Below, one piece after another: positions 44,152 through 53,343 of a stretch of DNA of 64,000 bases (position 1 is the stretch's first letter; every line of letters begins with the position of its first letter). The notes under the pieces are model-generated. The model saw nothing but the letters and a program-made list of their open reading frames with translations. It was not told the origin of the DNA and made no database searches. Location: positions 124,001 through 188,000 of the forward strand of contig NZ_LMVL02000002.1 in NCBI RefSeq assembly GCF_001541345.2, in the 5' to 3' direction. This DNA is from Gillisella vitis (GTDB lineage: Bacteria > Pseudomonadota > Alphaproteobacteria > Rhizobiales > Rhizobiaceae). The translations under genes were made by a program, and so were the position numbers.

Positions 44152-44957
44152 CCCCCGCGGTCGATCTCCTCATCGACAGGCTGAACGGGCTTCTGCCACG
44201 CATCGCTATCGTGCTGGGTTCTGGCCTTGGCGGATTGGTGGACGAAGTGGAGAACGCGGTTCGCATTCCCTTTGCCGACATACCGGGTTTTCCGCAGGGC
44301 GGCGTTTCCGGCCATGCCAAGGAACTGGTGGCCGGGCTTTTCGCCGGTCAGCCGATTATCATGCTGGCGGGCAGGGTGCATTATTACGAAGCGGGCGATG
44401 CCGCAGCCATGCGGTTGCCCATCGAGACGCTGGCAGCGCTTGGCGTGACGACGCTGATCCTCACCAATGCAGCCGGTTCCTTGCGGGCCGACATGCCGCC
44501 CGGATCGGTGATGCAGATTACCGATCACATCAATTTTTCCGGTCGCAACCCGCTGATTGGCGAGGTGGGGGATGGCCGGTTCGTGGGCATGACCCAGGCC
44601 TATGACGGCGAATTGGCCGAGGCCATGCGCCGTGCGGCAGACGCTGAAGACATTTCCCTGTCATCCGGCGTCTATATGTGGTTTTCTGGACCAAGTTTTG
44701 AGACGCCAGCGGAAATCCGCATGGCGCGGACGCTGGGTGCCGATGCGGTCGGCATGTCCACCGTGCCGGAAGTCATTCTGGCGCGGTTTTTCGGCCTTAA
44801 GGTTGCGGCCGCGTCGGTTATCACCAATTATGGAGCAGGGATGACGGGCGCCGAACTCAGCCACGAGGAGACCAAGGATATGGCCCCGATTGGCGGGAGA
44901 CGGCTTGCCGCCATCCTCAAGCGAATGATCGTTCATGGAGGAGCAGATCTTGGATAG
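44148..44957 (+). CDS. punA: Purine nucleoside phosphorylase, trimeric type
   Basis: 269 residues. Phosphate-binding VLGSGLGGLVDEV (23-35), base and ribose sites GRVHYYEAGD near 77-86, LILTNAAGSLRADMPPGSVMQITDHIN near 103-129, YMWFSGPSFETPAEIRM near 177-193 and DAVGMSTVPEVILA near 199-212. Makes ribose 1-phosphate and free base from inosine, guanosine and deoxy forms; DeoB takes the sugar onward. Its last 8 bases overlap deoC. Confidence 0.94.
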   Translation: MTPAVDLLIDRLNGLLPRIAIVLGSGLGGLVDEVENAVRIPFADIPGFPQGGVSGHAKELVAGLFAGQPIIMLAGRVHYYEAGDAAAMRLPIETLAALGVTTLILTNAAGSLRADMPPGSVMQITDHINFSGRNPLIGEVGDGRFVGMTQAYDGELAEAMRRAADAEDISLSSGVYMWFSGPSFETPAEIRMARTLGADAVGMSTVPEVILARFFGLKVAAASVITNYGAGMTGAELSHEETKDMAPIGGRRLAAILKRMIVHGGADLG

Positions 44958-45723
44958 TCGTGAACTGCGCGAATGCGCTGCCGTCGCCCTGTCGGTGCTG
45001 GATCTGACCAATCTGAAAGACGATTGCAGACCGGAAGAAATCGATGAACTTTGCGCCCGTGCCGTGACGTCATTCGGCCATACGGCGGCGATCTGCATCT
45101 GGCCGCGTTTCGTAGCGCAGGCGCGCGGCTTGCTTGGTCATGACGGCCAGGTGAAGATCGCAACGGTGGTCAATTTCCCCTCGGGCAATCTTGATATTGC
45201 AGCGGTTGTCGCGGAAACCGAGATAGCTCTGGCCGATGGTGCCGACGAGATCGATCTGGTCATCCCCTACCATGCTTTTATCGAAGGCGATGAAACGGCC
45301 GTGATGGACATGATTCGGGCTGTCAGAGCCGTGATCGCCTCGCCCGCAATTCTCAAGGTTATTCTGGAAACCGGCGAGTTGAAAAGTGCCGCCCTTATCC
45401 GCCGCGCCTCGCAGATCGCGATTGCCGAAGGTGCTGATTTCATCAAGACGTCGACAGGCAAGGTCGCGGTCAACGCCACCCTTGAGGCAGCCGATATCAT
45501 GCTCCAGGAAATCCGCGACAGTGGCCGCAAGGTCGGCTTCAAGCCGGCGGGTGGCATTTCCACAGTCAAGGATGCGAGCCTGTATTTCCGCCACGCCAGC
45601 GCGATCATGGGCGAGGATTGGGTGATGCCCTCCACCTTCCGTTTCGGCGCATCCGGCCTGTTGAATGATATCCTGGCGATCCTGTCCGGCGAAAAATCCT
45701 CGGCCCCAGCCAGCGGCTATTGA
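44950..45723 (+). CDS. deoC: Deoxyribose-phosphate aldolase
   Basis: 257 residues if the TTG at 44950 is used: GGAGGAG (44937-44943) is 6 bp upstream of it, whereas an ATG at 44935 would overlap that site. Cleaves deoxyribose 5-phosphate to acetaldehyde and glyceraldehyde 3-phosphate. Schiff-base lysine is in FIKTSTGKVAVNAT (K near 164) and the proton-relay Lys in VGFKPAGGI near 197-205; EIDLVIPY near 99-106. Class I aldolase, complete. Confidence 0.94.
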   Translation: MDSRELRECAAVALSVLDLTNLKDDCRPEEIDELCARAVTSFGHTAAICIWPRFVAQARGLLGHDGQVKIATVVNFPSGNLDIAAVVAETEIALADGADEIDLVIPYHAFIEGDETAVMDMIRAVRAVIASPAILKVILETGELKSAALIRRASQIAIAEGADFIKTSTGKVAVNATLEAADIMLQEIRDSGRKVGFKPAGGISTVKDASLYFRHASAIMGEDWVMPSTFRFGASGLLNDILAILSGEKSSAPASGY

Positions 45724-45724
45724 T

Positions 45725-47044
45725 ATGCAGGCCGTCGAGATCATTCGCCGTAAGCGCGACGGAGAGGAGCTTTCCAGTGCTGATCTACAGGCCTTCATCC
45801 GCGCCTTGAGCCGGGATGAATTGTCGGAAGGGCAGATCGCCGCGTTTGCCATGGCGGTCTTCCTGCGGGGCATGAGCGATGCCGAGACGGTGGCGCTGAC
45901 CTTGGCGATGCGCGACAGCGGTACGGTTCTATCGTGGAAGACGGCTGGTCGTCCCGTGGCCGACAAGCATTCCACCGGCGGCGTCGGCGACAATGTCTCG
46001 CTGATGCTGGCCCCGATGATGGCCGCCTGTGGGCTGGCGGTGCCGATGATTTCCGGGCGGGGACTTGGCCATACCGGGGGGACGCTGGACAAGCTGGAAT
46101 CGATACCCGGCTATGATATTGCGCCGGATGCCTCGGTCTTCCGTACATTGGTGGAGGAGATTGGCTGCGCCATCATCGGCCAGACCGCTGACCTTGCCCC
46201 CGCCGACAAACGGCTTTACGCGGTTCGCGATGTGACGGCGACGGTGGAATCCGTGCCACTGATCACCGCCTCCATTCTCTCCAAGAAACTCGCCAGCGGG
46301 CTGGAAAGCCTGGTGATGGATGTCAAATTCGGCAATGGCGCCTTCATGGGCCAGATCGAAGAGGCACGGGTATTGGCGCGTTCACTGGTGGCGGTCGCCA
46401 ATGGCGCAGGCACCAGAACCTCGGCGCTGCTGACCGATATGAACCAACCCTTGGCGGATTGTGCGGGTAATGCCGTGGAAATAGCCAATGCAGTCGCCTT
46501 TCTGAGAGGTGAGAAGGCGGGAACCCGGTTGGAAACCGTGACACTGGCTCTCGGTGCCGAGATGCTGGTCAATGGCGGGGTTGAGCCGGATCGGGACGCT
46601 GCTGACATCAGGTGTCGCCAAGCCCTGGACAGCGGTCGGGCTGCCGAGATTTTCGGGCGCATGGTGCATGGGCTGGGCGGGCCGGTGGATTTCATCGACA
46701 GGGTTGGGCAATATCTCCCCAAGGCGGTGCTCGACATTCCGGTTCTTGCCACGCAATCCGGCTTCATTTCCACGGTCGCCACGCGCGATATTGGTCTTGC
46801 AGTCATCGACCTTGGCGGAGGCCGCCGCCGTGCCTCAGACAGGATTGACCATTCGGTTGGCTTCAGCGGCTTCCTGCCGGTGGGAACCGCTGTTACCAAA
46901 GGCGACGTTCTGGCTGTCGTTCATGCTGCCGATGAAGCCAGCGGCACCCGCGCCGCGCAGGTCATAGCGGCAAGTTTTGCCATCGGCGATGAAGCGCTGG
47001 TGCCGGGGCCTGCGGTGGTTGAATGGCTCAACTCTCAATCGTGA
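45725..47044 (+). CDS. deoA: Thymidine phosphorylase
   Basis: 439 residues from ATG at 45725. Signature DKHSTGGVGDNVSLMLAPMMAACGLAVPMISGRGLGHTGGTLDKLES near 79-125 and KKLASGLESLVMDVKFGNGAFM near 187-208. Splits thymidine and deoxyuridine to base and deoxyribose 1-phosphate, which DeoB passes to DeoC. Its last 17 bp overlap the end of phnF on the other strand, with no terminator seen between the two units. Confidence 0.95.
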   Translation: MQAVEIIRRKRDGEELSSADLQAFIRALSRDELSEGQIAAFAMAVFLRGMSDAETVALTLAMRDSGTVLSWKTAGRPVADKHSTGGVGDNVSLMLAPMMAACGLAVPMISGRGLGHTGGTLDKLESIPGYDIAPDASVFRTLVEEIGCAIIGQTADLAPADKRLYAVRDVTATVESVPLITASILSKKLASGLESLVMDVKFGNGAFMGQIEEARVLARSLVAVANGAGTRTSALLTDMNQPLADCAGNAVEIANAVAFLRGEKAGTRLETVTLALGAEMLVNGGVEPDRDAADIRCRQALDSGRAAEIFGRMVHGLGGPVDFIDRVGQYLPKAVLDIPVLATQSGFISTVATRDIGLAVIDLGGGRRRASDRIDHSVGFSGFLPVGTAVTKGDVLAVVHAADEASGTRAAQVIAASFAIGDEALVPGPAVVEWLNSQS

Positions 47045-47780
47045 ACTGCACTCTGTCGGCGGGAAAGCGCGTTACGGCATATTGCACCGGCACGCCATCC
47101 AGATCGGTGTTCAGCGCTTTGGTGATCATCACGATGGCACCGGGTGACAGGCCGAGTTCATCCCGGTCGGAAGGATCGGCATGGACGGCACTGATGTCGG
47201 TGCGCACGCGCAGATAATCGGCAAGACCACAGGCTGCGAAGGCGGCGGTGATTGAGCCGCTCTGCCGATATGCCACATCGATCCCTTCGAAACGGGGCAG
47301 GGGAAACCAAATGGTGGAGCGTGACACCGCCCGGCCATCCGCTTTGCGCAGCACTTCCAGCCGAATCACCTGAACGCCGTCTGCCAATTGCAAATGGTCC
47401 ATCAGGTCAGCGCTGGGTGTCTCGACGGCGCTTTCCAGTAAGAGACCTTCCAGCGCCCGCGCCTGACCGCCGATGCCGGGCGTGAAACGGGTGCGCTTTG
47501 AAATCGGAAAACTGATCCGATCCCGTCGCTCGATCAGCGTGCCGCGTCCCTGAACCGCGCGCACGATCCCCTCCTGGGCAAGGGCCGCCAGCGCACTGCG
47601 CACCGTATGTCTGTTGACACCAAATTCGCTAGCCAGAATCGTTTCCGGCGGCACCATGCCCGTCGTGTCATAGGTGCCATCGCTGATCGATACCCGGATT
47701 CGATCGGCAATCTGGCGCCAGAGCGCCACGCCGGTCTGTCTTTCGATTGCTTTTTGTCCCGCCACTTTCTGCACCGTCAT
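47028..47780 (-). CDS. phnF: PhnF-type GntR-family repressor
   Basis: 250 residues: a winged HTH at about 18-85 (LWRQIADRIRVSISDGTYDTTGMVPPETILASEFGVNRHTVRSALAALAQEGIVRAVQGRGTLI) and a UTRA ligand domain at about 100-245. Divergent from phnG; the 84-bp gap contains a TTGTCTAT-N4-ATAGACAA dyad that is its probable operator. It should hold down phnGHIJKL when no inducer is present. Confidence 0.92.
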   Translation of the reverse strand: MTVQKVAGQKAIERQTGVALWRQIADRIRVSISDGTYDTTGMVPPETILASEFGVNRHTVRSALAALAQEGIVRAVQGRGTLIERRDRISFPISKRTRFTPGIGGQARALEGLLLESAVETPSADLMDHLQLADGVQVIRLEVLRKADGRAVSRSTIWFPLPRFEGIDVAYRQSGSITAAFAACGLADYLRVRTDISAVHADPSDRDELGLSPGAIVMITKALNTDLDGVPVQYAVTRFPADRVQFTIES

Positions 47781-47830
47781 GTCACACGCTTGTCATCCCG
47801 GAGGAATATTTGTAAAGATAAGTTGTATGG

Positions 47831-47850
47831 TTGTCTATATTAATAGACAA
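47831..47850. promoter_or_regulatory. PhnF operator-like palindrome
   Basis: TTGTCTAT (47831-47838), spacer ATTA, ATAGACAA (47843-47850), perfect 8-bp arms. It ends 14 bp before the phnG ATG and 2 bp before its GGAGG site, 51 bp upstream of phnF. HutC-subfamily GntR proteins bind GTCTA-type dyads. Confidence 0.75.
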
Positions 47851-47864
47851 ATGGAGGTTTGGCA

Positions 47865-48332
47865 ATGGGCGCACGAGCAAAAAGTGCAAATCCAGATGAT
47901 GTACATCGAAAAAGAGTTGTTGACCTTTTGGCCGCGGCCCAAGTGGACGAATTGAAGGTGCTGTGGAGCGCGCTGCCGTTTGCGCCGGAAGCACATTTCC
48001 TGCGCGGACCAGAGACTGGTCTGGTCATGGTGCGCGGACGTATCGGTGGCGGTGGCGCGTCCTTCAATCTGGGTGAAGTGACGGTGACGCGGGCGACATG
48101 CAGGCTGGCATCCGGCCAGGTCGGGCATGCCCAGGCGCTTGGCACGTCAAAGGAAAAGGCGCGGCTTTCGGCAATTTTCGACGCTCTTTGGCAGGATGAG
48201 GCGCATCGCGACCGGATTGAGGCGTTGTTGGCGGCTGTGGAGCGGCGTCTGAATGAAGGCGACCGCGTCAAGGCGGAGCAGGTGGCGGCAACGAAGGTGG
48301 ATTTCTTCACCATGGTCAGAGGAGAAGACTGA
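47865..48332 (+). CDS. phnG: PhnG, C-P lyase core subunit
   Basis: 155 residues from ATG at 47865, 7 bp after GGAGG; a TTG at 47859 falls inside that spacing. Family segments: RVVDLLAAAQVDELKVLW, FLRGPETGLVMVRGRIGGGGASFNLGEVTVTRATCRL and VGHAQALGTSKEKARLSAIFDALWQ. PhnG, H, I and J form the C-P lyase core complex. Stop overlaps phnH (TGATG). Confidence 0.95.
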   Translation: MGARAKSANPDDVHRKRVVDLLAAAQVDELKVLWSALPFAPEAHFLRGPETGLVMVRGRIGGGGASFNLGEVTVTRATCRLASGQVGHAQALGTSKEKARLSAIFDALWQDEAHRDRIEALLAAVERRLNEGDRVKAEQVAATKVDFFTMVRGED

Positions 48333-48937
48333 TGCTCGAAGCGGAAAGCCTGACCGGCGGTTTTACTCAGCCGGTATTTGAAGCGCAAAGCGTGTTTCGT
48401 GCTGTTATGGACGGTATGGCCCGGCCCGGCACCCACCAGATTGTTCCCCTGTCGTTGCACCCGCCAGCCCCATTCAATCTGGCGCAGGCGGCCATCGCAT
48501 TGACGCTGTGTGACGCCGATACCCGCGTCTGGCTCAGCGGCGGGCTTGCCAAAAATGCGACGCCCGCCTGGCTGAGCTTTCACACTGGCGCGGTGGCGAC
48601 AACCGACAAGACCGAAGCACAGTTTGCGTTTTTCGAAGCAGGCAGCCCGCTTGCGGCATTCGCGCAATTTTCCACGGGTACGCAGGACTATCCCGACCGC
48701 TCGGTGACCCTTGTCTACGAAGTCACCAGCCTCGAAGGCGGCCAGCCGCTTACTCTGAAGGGACCCGGCATCCAAGACCGGACAATGATCGCTCCGCTTG
48801 GCCTGCCGGACGGTTTCCTGCGCCATTGGCAGGACAATCATGCCCTGTTTCCGCGCGGCGTCGATGTGATTGTCACTGCCGGTCGGGATTTTCTCTGCCT
48901 GCCGCGCAGCTGCGCGATCCTATCCGAGGAGGCGTGA
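48332..48937 (+). CDS. phnH: PhnH, C-P lyase core subunit
   Basis: 201 residues. Typical start LTGGFTQPVFEAQSVFRAVMDGMARPGT, then LTLCDADTRVWLS, and a C-terminal GIDVIVTAG-like stretch (RGVDVIVTAGRDFLCLPRS). PhnH is needed with PhnG and I for attaching phosphonate to the ribose of ATP. Directly followed by phnI. Confidence 0.95.
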   Translation: MLEAESLTGGFTQPVFEAQSVFRAVMDGMARPGTHQIVPLSLHPPAPFNLAQAAIALTLCDADTRVWLSGGLAKNATPAWLSFHTGAVATTDKTEAQFAFFEAGSPLAAFAQFSTGTQDYPDRSVTLVYEVTSLEGGQPLTLKGPGIQDRTMIAPLGLPDGFLRHWQDNHALFPRGVDVIVTAGRDFLCLPRSCAILSEEA

Positions 48938-50044
48938 ATGTATGTTGCAGTAAAGGGCGGCGAGACCGCCATTGCCAATGCCCACAGCCTGCTGGCCGAC
49001 CGTCGCCGGGGTGATCGAAGCCTGCCGACAATGACCGTCGATCAGATTGTCGAGCAATTGGCGCTGGCGGTTGGCCGCGTCATGGCCGAGGCCTCGCTTT
49101 ATGATCGCAAGCTTGCGGCGCTGGCCATCAAACAGGCGCGGGGCGACATGATCGAGGCGATCTTCCTGCTGCGCGCCTATCGCACCACGCTGCCGCGGTT
49201 TGGTCTGTCAGAGCCGGTCGATACCGGCGCGATGTTAATCGAGCGGCGGATTTCCGCCACCTACAAGGATTTGCCCGGCGGCCAGCTGCTAGGCCCGACC
49301 TTCGACTATACCCACCGTCTGCTCGATCCGTCATTGCTGGAAGAAGGCGAGGTGGAGCCTCCGGTTCAGAAAATGCCATCCAGCGAACCCGCCATGCGGG
49401 TCTCCGATATCTTGCGCGAGGAAGGGTTGATCGAACCAGACGGTGACATGCCAGAGGATCATCTGGCGGGCGATATTACCCGCGAGCCTATCGAGTTTCC
49501 GATGGCGCGCGATTTGCGGCTGCAATCGCTGGCCCGTGGCGATGAAGGTTTCCTTCTGGCGCTCGCCTACTCCACCCAGCGCGGCTATGGCCGCAGCCAT
49601 CCGTTTGCCGGCGAAATCCGCTTGGGCGAGGTTGAGGTGGAGCTGGATGTGCCGGAGCTTGGCTTTGCCGTATCGCTTGGGCGTATCCAGGTCACAGAAT
49701 GCCAGATGGTCAACCAGTTCAAGGGATCGTCGAAAGCCCCGCCGCAATTCACACGAGGCTACGGTCTCGTGTTTGGTCAGAGCGAACGAAAGGCGATGGC
49801 CATGTCGCTGGTGGATCGGTCATTGCGCGCCGAAGAGCTCGGCGAGGATATCACGGCACCCGCCCAGGACCAGGAGTTCGTCCTGTCCCATTGTGACAAT
49901 GTGCAGGCAACAGGGTTCGTCGAACATCTAAAACTGCCGCATTACGTGGATTTCCAGGCAGAACTCGATCTGGTGCGGCGTATGCGATCTGAACACGAGC
50001 AGGCCCGCCAGCAAGGGCTAGACCTGAGCGAGGCGGCGGAATGA
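48938..50044 (+). CDS. phnI: PhnI, nucleosidase subunit of C-P lyase
   Basis: 368 residues, AGGAGG 6 bp upstream. With PhnG, H and L it displaces adenine from ATP by the phosphonate. Landmarks: MYVAVKGGETAIANAHSLLADRRRGD, FDYTHRLLDPSLLEEGE and GFVEHLKLPHYVDFQAELDLVRRMR near the C-terminus. Complete. It is separated from phnJ by a 142-bp gap, longer than any other in this run, which holds an antisense small ORF. Confidence 0.95.
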   Translation: MYVAVKGGETAIANAHSLLADRRRGDRSLPTMTVDQIVEQLALAVGRVMAEASLYDRKLAALAIKQARGDMIEAIFLLRAYRTTLPRFGLSEPVDTGAMLIERRISATYKDLPGGQLLGPTFDYTHRLLDPSLLEEGEVEPPVQKMPSSEPAMRVSDILREEGLIEPDGDMPEDHLAGDITREPIEFPMARDLRLQSLARGDEGFLLALAYSTQRGYGRSHPFAGEIRLGEVEVELDVPELGFAVSLGRIQVTECQMVNQFKGSSKAPPQFTRGYGLVFGQSERKAMAMSLVDRSLRAEELGEDITAPAQDQEFVLSHCDNVQATGFVEHLKLPHYVDFQAELDLVRRMRSEHEQARQQGLDLSEAAE

Positions 50045-50052
50045 CCGGGATA

Positions 50053-50148
50053 TCAGTCGTGATCGGCATACCAGGCGGCACAAAGCGTCGAGACGCCCAG
50101 CATGAGGGTCACGAAGACGGCGAACATCATTTCGATTTCCATGCTCAT
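50053..50148 (-). CDS. Possible 31-residue membrane peptide, antisense in the phnI-phnJ gap
   Basis: On the minus strand ATG at 50148 follows GGGAGC at normal spacing and opens a 31-codon frame to TGA at 50053: a short acidic start (MSMEIEM), one membrane helix (MFAVFVTLMLGVSTLCAAWYA) and an HD end. Composition and ribosome site look real. It fills the only sizeable gap in the phn operon on the opposite strand. Not recognised; could be an uncharacterised small membrane protein or chance. Confidence 0.45.
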   Translation of the reverse strand: MSMEIEMMFAVFVTLMLGVSTLCAAWYADHD

Positions 50149-50186
50149 TGCTCCCTGTTTGCGAATTTCTGGAAGGGTAACGCACA

Positions 50187-51095
50187 ATGATTACGGAAGT
50201 TTCATTAGCGGGCGAAATTGCCACTTATAATTTTGCCTATCTGGATGAGCAGACCAAGCGGATGATCCGCCGGGCGATCCTGAAGGCCATCGCCATCCCC
50301 GGCTATCAGGTGCCGTTTGCCTCGCGTGAAATGCCGATGCCCTATGGCTGGGGCACCGGCGGCGTCCAGGTGACGGCGGCGATCCTTGGGCCGGATGACG
50401 TGTTGAAGGTGATCGACCAGGGCGCCGACGACACCACCAATGCGGTGTCGATCCGGGCCTTCTTTCAGAAGGTCGCCAATGTGGCAGTCACCACCCATAC
50501 GGGCGACGCCACCATCATCCAGACCCGCCACCGGATTCCGGAGGAAAAGCTGCGGGCGGGCCAGGTGCTGGTCTATCAGGTGCCGATCCCGGAACCTCTG
50601 CGCTTCCTGGAACCGCGCGAGACAGAGACCCGCAAGATGCATGCGTTGGAAGAATACGGGTTGATGCATGTGAAGCTCTATGAAGACATTGCCCGCAATG
50701 GCCGGATTGCCACCACTTATGCCTATCCGGTCAAGGTGGCGGGCCGCTATGTGATGGACCCGTCGCCGACGCCGAAATTCGACAATCCGAAAATGCACCG
50801 GTCAGAGGCCCTGCAATTGTTCGGCGCGGGCCGAGAAAAGCGGATCTATGCCGTGCCGCCCTATACCGATGTCGTCAGCCTGGATTTCGAGGATCATCCC
50901 TTCACGGTGCAAAGCTTCGACAAGCCCTGCGCACTCTGTGGTGCCGAGCACGTCTATCTCGATGAAGTGATCCTCGACGACAAGGGCGGGCGAATGTTCG
51001 TTTGCTCCGATACCGACCATTGCGAGGATCGCCGCGCCAAAGGTCATCGGGGCGAGATGCTGGCCGAAACACAGCATGAGGAGGCTGCCCAATGA
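50187..51095 (+). CDS. phnJ: PhnJ, C-P bond-cleaving radical SAM subunit
   Basis: 302 residues. Splits the C-P bond of ribosyl 5-phosphate phosphonates to give the alkane and a 1,2-cyclic phosphate. The Fe-S cysteines follow the PhnJ-specific CX2CX21CX5C spacing (CALC near 248-251, then two more Cys near 273 and 279). Family start YNFAYLDEQTKRMIRRAILKAIAIPGYQVPFASREMPMPYGWGTGG is intact. Overlaps phnK by ATGA. Confidence 0.97.
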   Translation: MITEVSLAGEIATYNFAYLDEQTKRMIRRAILKAIAIPGYQVPFASREMPMPYGWGTGGVQVTAAILGPDDVLKVIDQGADDTTNAVSIRAFFQKVANVAVTTHTGDATIIQTRHRIPEEKLRAGQVLVYQVPIPEPLRFLEPRETETRKMHALEEYGLMHVKLYEDIARNGRIATTYAYPVKVAGRYVMDPSPTPKFDNPKMHRSEALQLFGAGREKRIYAVPPYTDVVSLDFEDHPFTVQSFDKPCALCGAEHVYLDEVILDDKGGRMFVCSDTDHCEDRRAKGHRGEMLAETQHEEAAQ

Positions 51096-51868
51096 CCCAG
51101 CAACCGCTTTTGAAGGTCCGTGACCTGTCGAAATTCTACGGACGGCGGATCGGCTGCGCCAATGTCTCCTTCGATCTCTGGCCGGGCGAAGTGCTGGCCG
51201 TGGTCGGTGAATCCGGTTCCGGCAAGACGACGCTATTGTCCTGCCTGTCCACCCGGCTGATGCCGACCACCGGCAGTGTCGATTACCGGATGCGTGACGG
51301 CGCTTACCGTGAGCTTTATCACATGAGCGAGGCCGAGCGGCGCTTTCTGATGCGCACCGACTGGGGCTTCGTTCACCAGAACCCCGCTGATGGCCTGCGC
51401 ATGACCGTTTCAGCCGGGGCCAATGTCGGCGAGCGGCTGATGGCGGTCGGCGAACGGCATTATGGCAATATCCGCGCCACCGCCACCGATTGGCTGGACC
51501 GGGTGGAAATCGCCGCTGACCGGATCGACGACCAGCCGCGCGCTTTTTCCGGTGGCATGCGTCAGCGCTTGCAGATCGCCCGCAATCTCGTCACCAATCC
51601 GCGTCTGGTGTTCATGGACGAGCCGACCGGCGGGCTGGATGTGTCCGTCCAGGCAAGGCTGCTGGATCTGGTGCGTGGGCTTGTGGCTGATCTTGGTCTG
51701 TCGGTCATCGTCGTCACTCATGATCTGGCCGTCGCAAGGCTGTTGTCGCACCGGATGATGGTGATGAAGGACGGCCATGTGATCGAGCAGGGCCTGACCG
51801 ACCGGGTGCTGGACGATCCGCGCGAGCCTTATACGCAATTGCTCGTCTCCTCTATACTTCAAGTGTGA
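51092..51868 (+). CDS. phnK: PhnK, ABC-type ATPase of the C-P lyase complex
   Basis: 258 residues. Walker [12 protein letters not shown] near 38-48, signature FSGGMRQRLQIARNL near 150-164, Walker B RLVFMDEPTGGLD near 170-182. In the C-P lyase complex PhnK docks to PhnJ rather than driving a transporter. Normal length. Confidence 0.95.
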   Translation: MTQQPLLKVRDLSKFYGRRIGCANVSFDLWPGEVLAVVGESGSGKTTLLSCLSTRLMPTTGSVDYRMRDGAYRELYHMSEAERRFLMRTDWGFVHQNPADGLRMTVSAGANVGERLMAVGERHYGNIRATATDWLDRVEIAADRIDDQPRAFSGGMRQRLQIARNLVTNPRLVFMDEPTGGLDVSVQARLLDLVRGLVADLGLSVIVVTHDLAVARLLSHRMMVMKDGHVIEQGLTDRVLDDPREPYTQLLVSSILQV

Positions 51869-51880
51869 TTGGATAGACCC

Positions 51881-52609
51881 ATGCCCACACCTCTCATCAT
51901 TTCCGATGTCGCCAAAAGCTTCACCATGCACCTGCGCGACGGGCTGGTGTTGCCGGTGGTGCGCAATGTCAGCTTTTCCGTCAACAGTGGCAGTTGTAGC
52001 GTGCTGGGCGGCCCATCCGGCATTGGCAAAAGCTCGATCCTGAAAATGCTCTACGGCAATTATGCCGTCGATAGCGGCCAGATCCTGGTGCGCCATCACG
52101 ATGTGGTGGTGGATCTGGCGTCGGCCATGCCACGCATGGTGCTGGATATCCGCCGCGATACGATGGGCTATGTCAGCCAGTTTCTGCGCACGGTTCCAAG
52201 GGTGTCGGCGCTGGATGTTGTCGCCCAACCGCTGACGGCGCGCGGTGTGGGTATCGACGAGGCAAGGTCGGTGGCAAGTGATCTCTTGGCCAGGCTGAAC
52301 CTGCCCAAGGCACTCTGGCAATTGCCGCCCGCCACCTTTTCCGGAGGCGAGCAGCAGCGCGTCAACATCGCCCGCGGCTTCATCACCGACCATAAAATTC
52401 TGCTGCTGGATGAGCCGACGGCCTCGCTCGACGCGCAAAACCGGGCCGTGGTCATCGAGTTGATTGCTGGGAAAAAGGCCGAGGGCGTCGCCATGCTCGG
52501 CATTTTCCACGACGAGGAAGTGCGCGAAGCGGTCGCTGATACCATTCTCGATGTGTCGCAATTCTCACCTAGAGGCCGTCAGGTTCAGATTGAACCAGCC
52601 ATCCTCTAG
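51881..52609 (+). CDS. phnL: PhnL, ABC-type ATPase of the C-P lyase pathway
   Basis: 242 residues from ATG at 51881. Walker A GPSGIGKSS near 46-54, signature FSGGEQQRVNIARGF near 153-167, Walker B LLLDEPTASLD near 173-183, D-loop and H-loop FHDEEVRE. Partner of PhnG, H and I in forming the phosphonate nucleotide. A hairpin repeat follows in the gap to the next gene. Confidence 0.95.
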   Translation: MPTPLIISDVAKSFTMHLRDGLVLPVVRNVSFSVNSGSCSVLGGPSGIGKSSILKMLYGNYAVDSGQILVRHHDVVVDLASAMPRMVLDIRRDTMGYVSQFLRTVPRVSALDVVAQPLTARGVGIDEARSVASDLLARLNLPKALWQLPPATFSGGEQQRVNIARGFITDHKILLLDEPTASLDAQNRAVVIELIAGKKAEGVAMLGIFHDEEVREAVADTILDVSQFSPRGRQVQIEPAIL

Positions 52610-52622
52610 CTTTCTTGTTTTC

Positions 52623-52667
52623 GTTTGTCTTTTCGGGAAAACCGGTACCCACTTTTCCCTGACAAAC
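52623..52667. repeat. Nested-palindrome intergenic repeat after phnL
   Basis: GTTTGTC/GACAAAC (52623-52629, 52661-52667) enclose GGGAAAA/TTTTCCC (52635-52641, 52653-52659). It ends 4 bp before the AGGAG site of the next gene. The GGGAAAACCGGTACCCACTT type of block is frequent in Rhizobiaceae intergenic regions as far as I recall. May fold as a hairpin in the phn mRNA. Confidence 0.55.
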
Positions 52668-52684
52668 TCTAGGAGCATCGCCGC

Positions 52685-53308
52685 ATGAGCACCCGTCTTG
52701 GGCTTGAGCCTCAAATCAACCCGACCGCCAGCGTCACGAACAGCACGCTCGGTCGCTACACCGAAGTCGCCGAGCGCAGCCGTCTCGATGAGGTTGAGAT
52801 GGGCGACTATTCCTATGTGATGCAGGATGTTTCCATCTGGTGCGCCACCATCGGCAAATTTGCCAATATCGCCGCCAGTGTCCGCATCAATGCCCCCAAC
52901 CATCCCACCTGGCGCGCCACGCTGCACCATTTCACCTACCGCGCTGTCGATTATTTCGAAGGGGCGGATCTGGAGACGGATTTCTTCGACTGGCGGCGGG
53001 AAAACCGGGTGGTGATCGGCCATGATGTCTGGATCGGCCATGGCGCCACCATCCTGCCCGGCGTCACCATCGGCAATGGCGCGGTCGTCGGCGCAGGCGC
53101 GGTCGTGTCCAAGTCGGTGGAGCCCTATAGCATCGTCGGCGGCGTCCCGGCCAAGCCGATCAAGCCCCGGTTTGGTCCAGGTATCGGCGCGCGCATGGAC
53201 AGACTTGCCTGGTGGGATTGGCAGCATGAGCGGCTTCACGCTGCCCTTGCCGACTTCCGCACACTTTCCGCCGAAGATTTTCTGGCCCGACATGAAGTCT
53301 TAGTCTGA
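52685..53308 (+). CDS. Phosphonate-operon hexapeptide-repeat transferase
   Basis: 207 residues with left-handed beta-helix repeats: [21 protein letters not shown] (11-31), [36 protein letters not shown] (about 115-150) and [13 protein letters not shown], the hallmark of acyltransferases of the DapH/GlmU fold. The form found in phn operons (TIGR03308 type) is probably an acetyltransferase acting on aminoalkylphosphonates or an intermediate. AGGAG is 6 bp upstream. Confidence 0.87.
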   Translation: MSTRLGLEPQINPTASVTNSTLGRYTEVAERSRLDEVEMGDYSYVMQDVSIWCATIGKFANIAASVRINAPNHPTWRATLHHFTYRAVDYFEGADLETDFFDWRRENRVVIGHDVWIGHGATILPGVTIGNGAVVGAGAVVSKSVEPYSIVGGVPAKPIKPRFGPGIGARMDRLAWWDWQHERLHAALADFRTLSAEDFLARHEVLV

Positions 53309-53343
53309 AGTATAGGCCTTTCTACCCTCTGATTTTAACAGAA

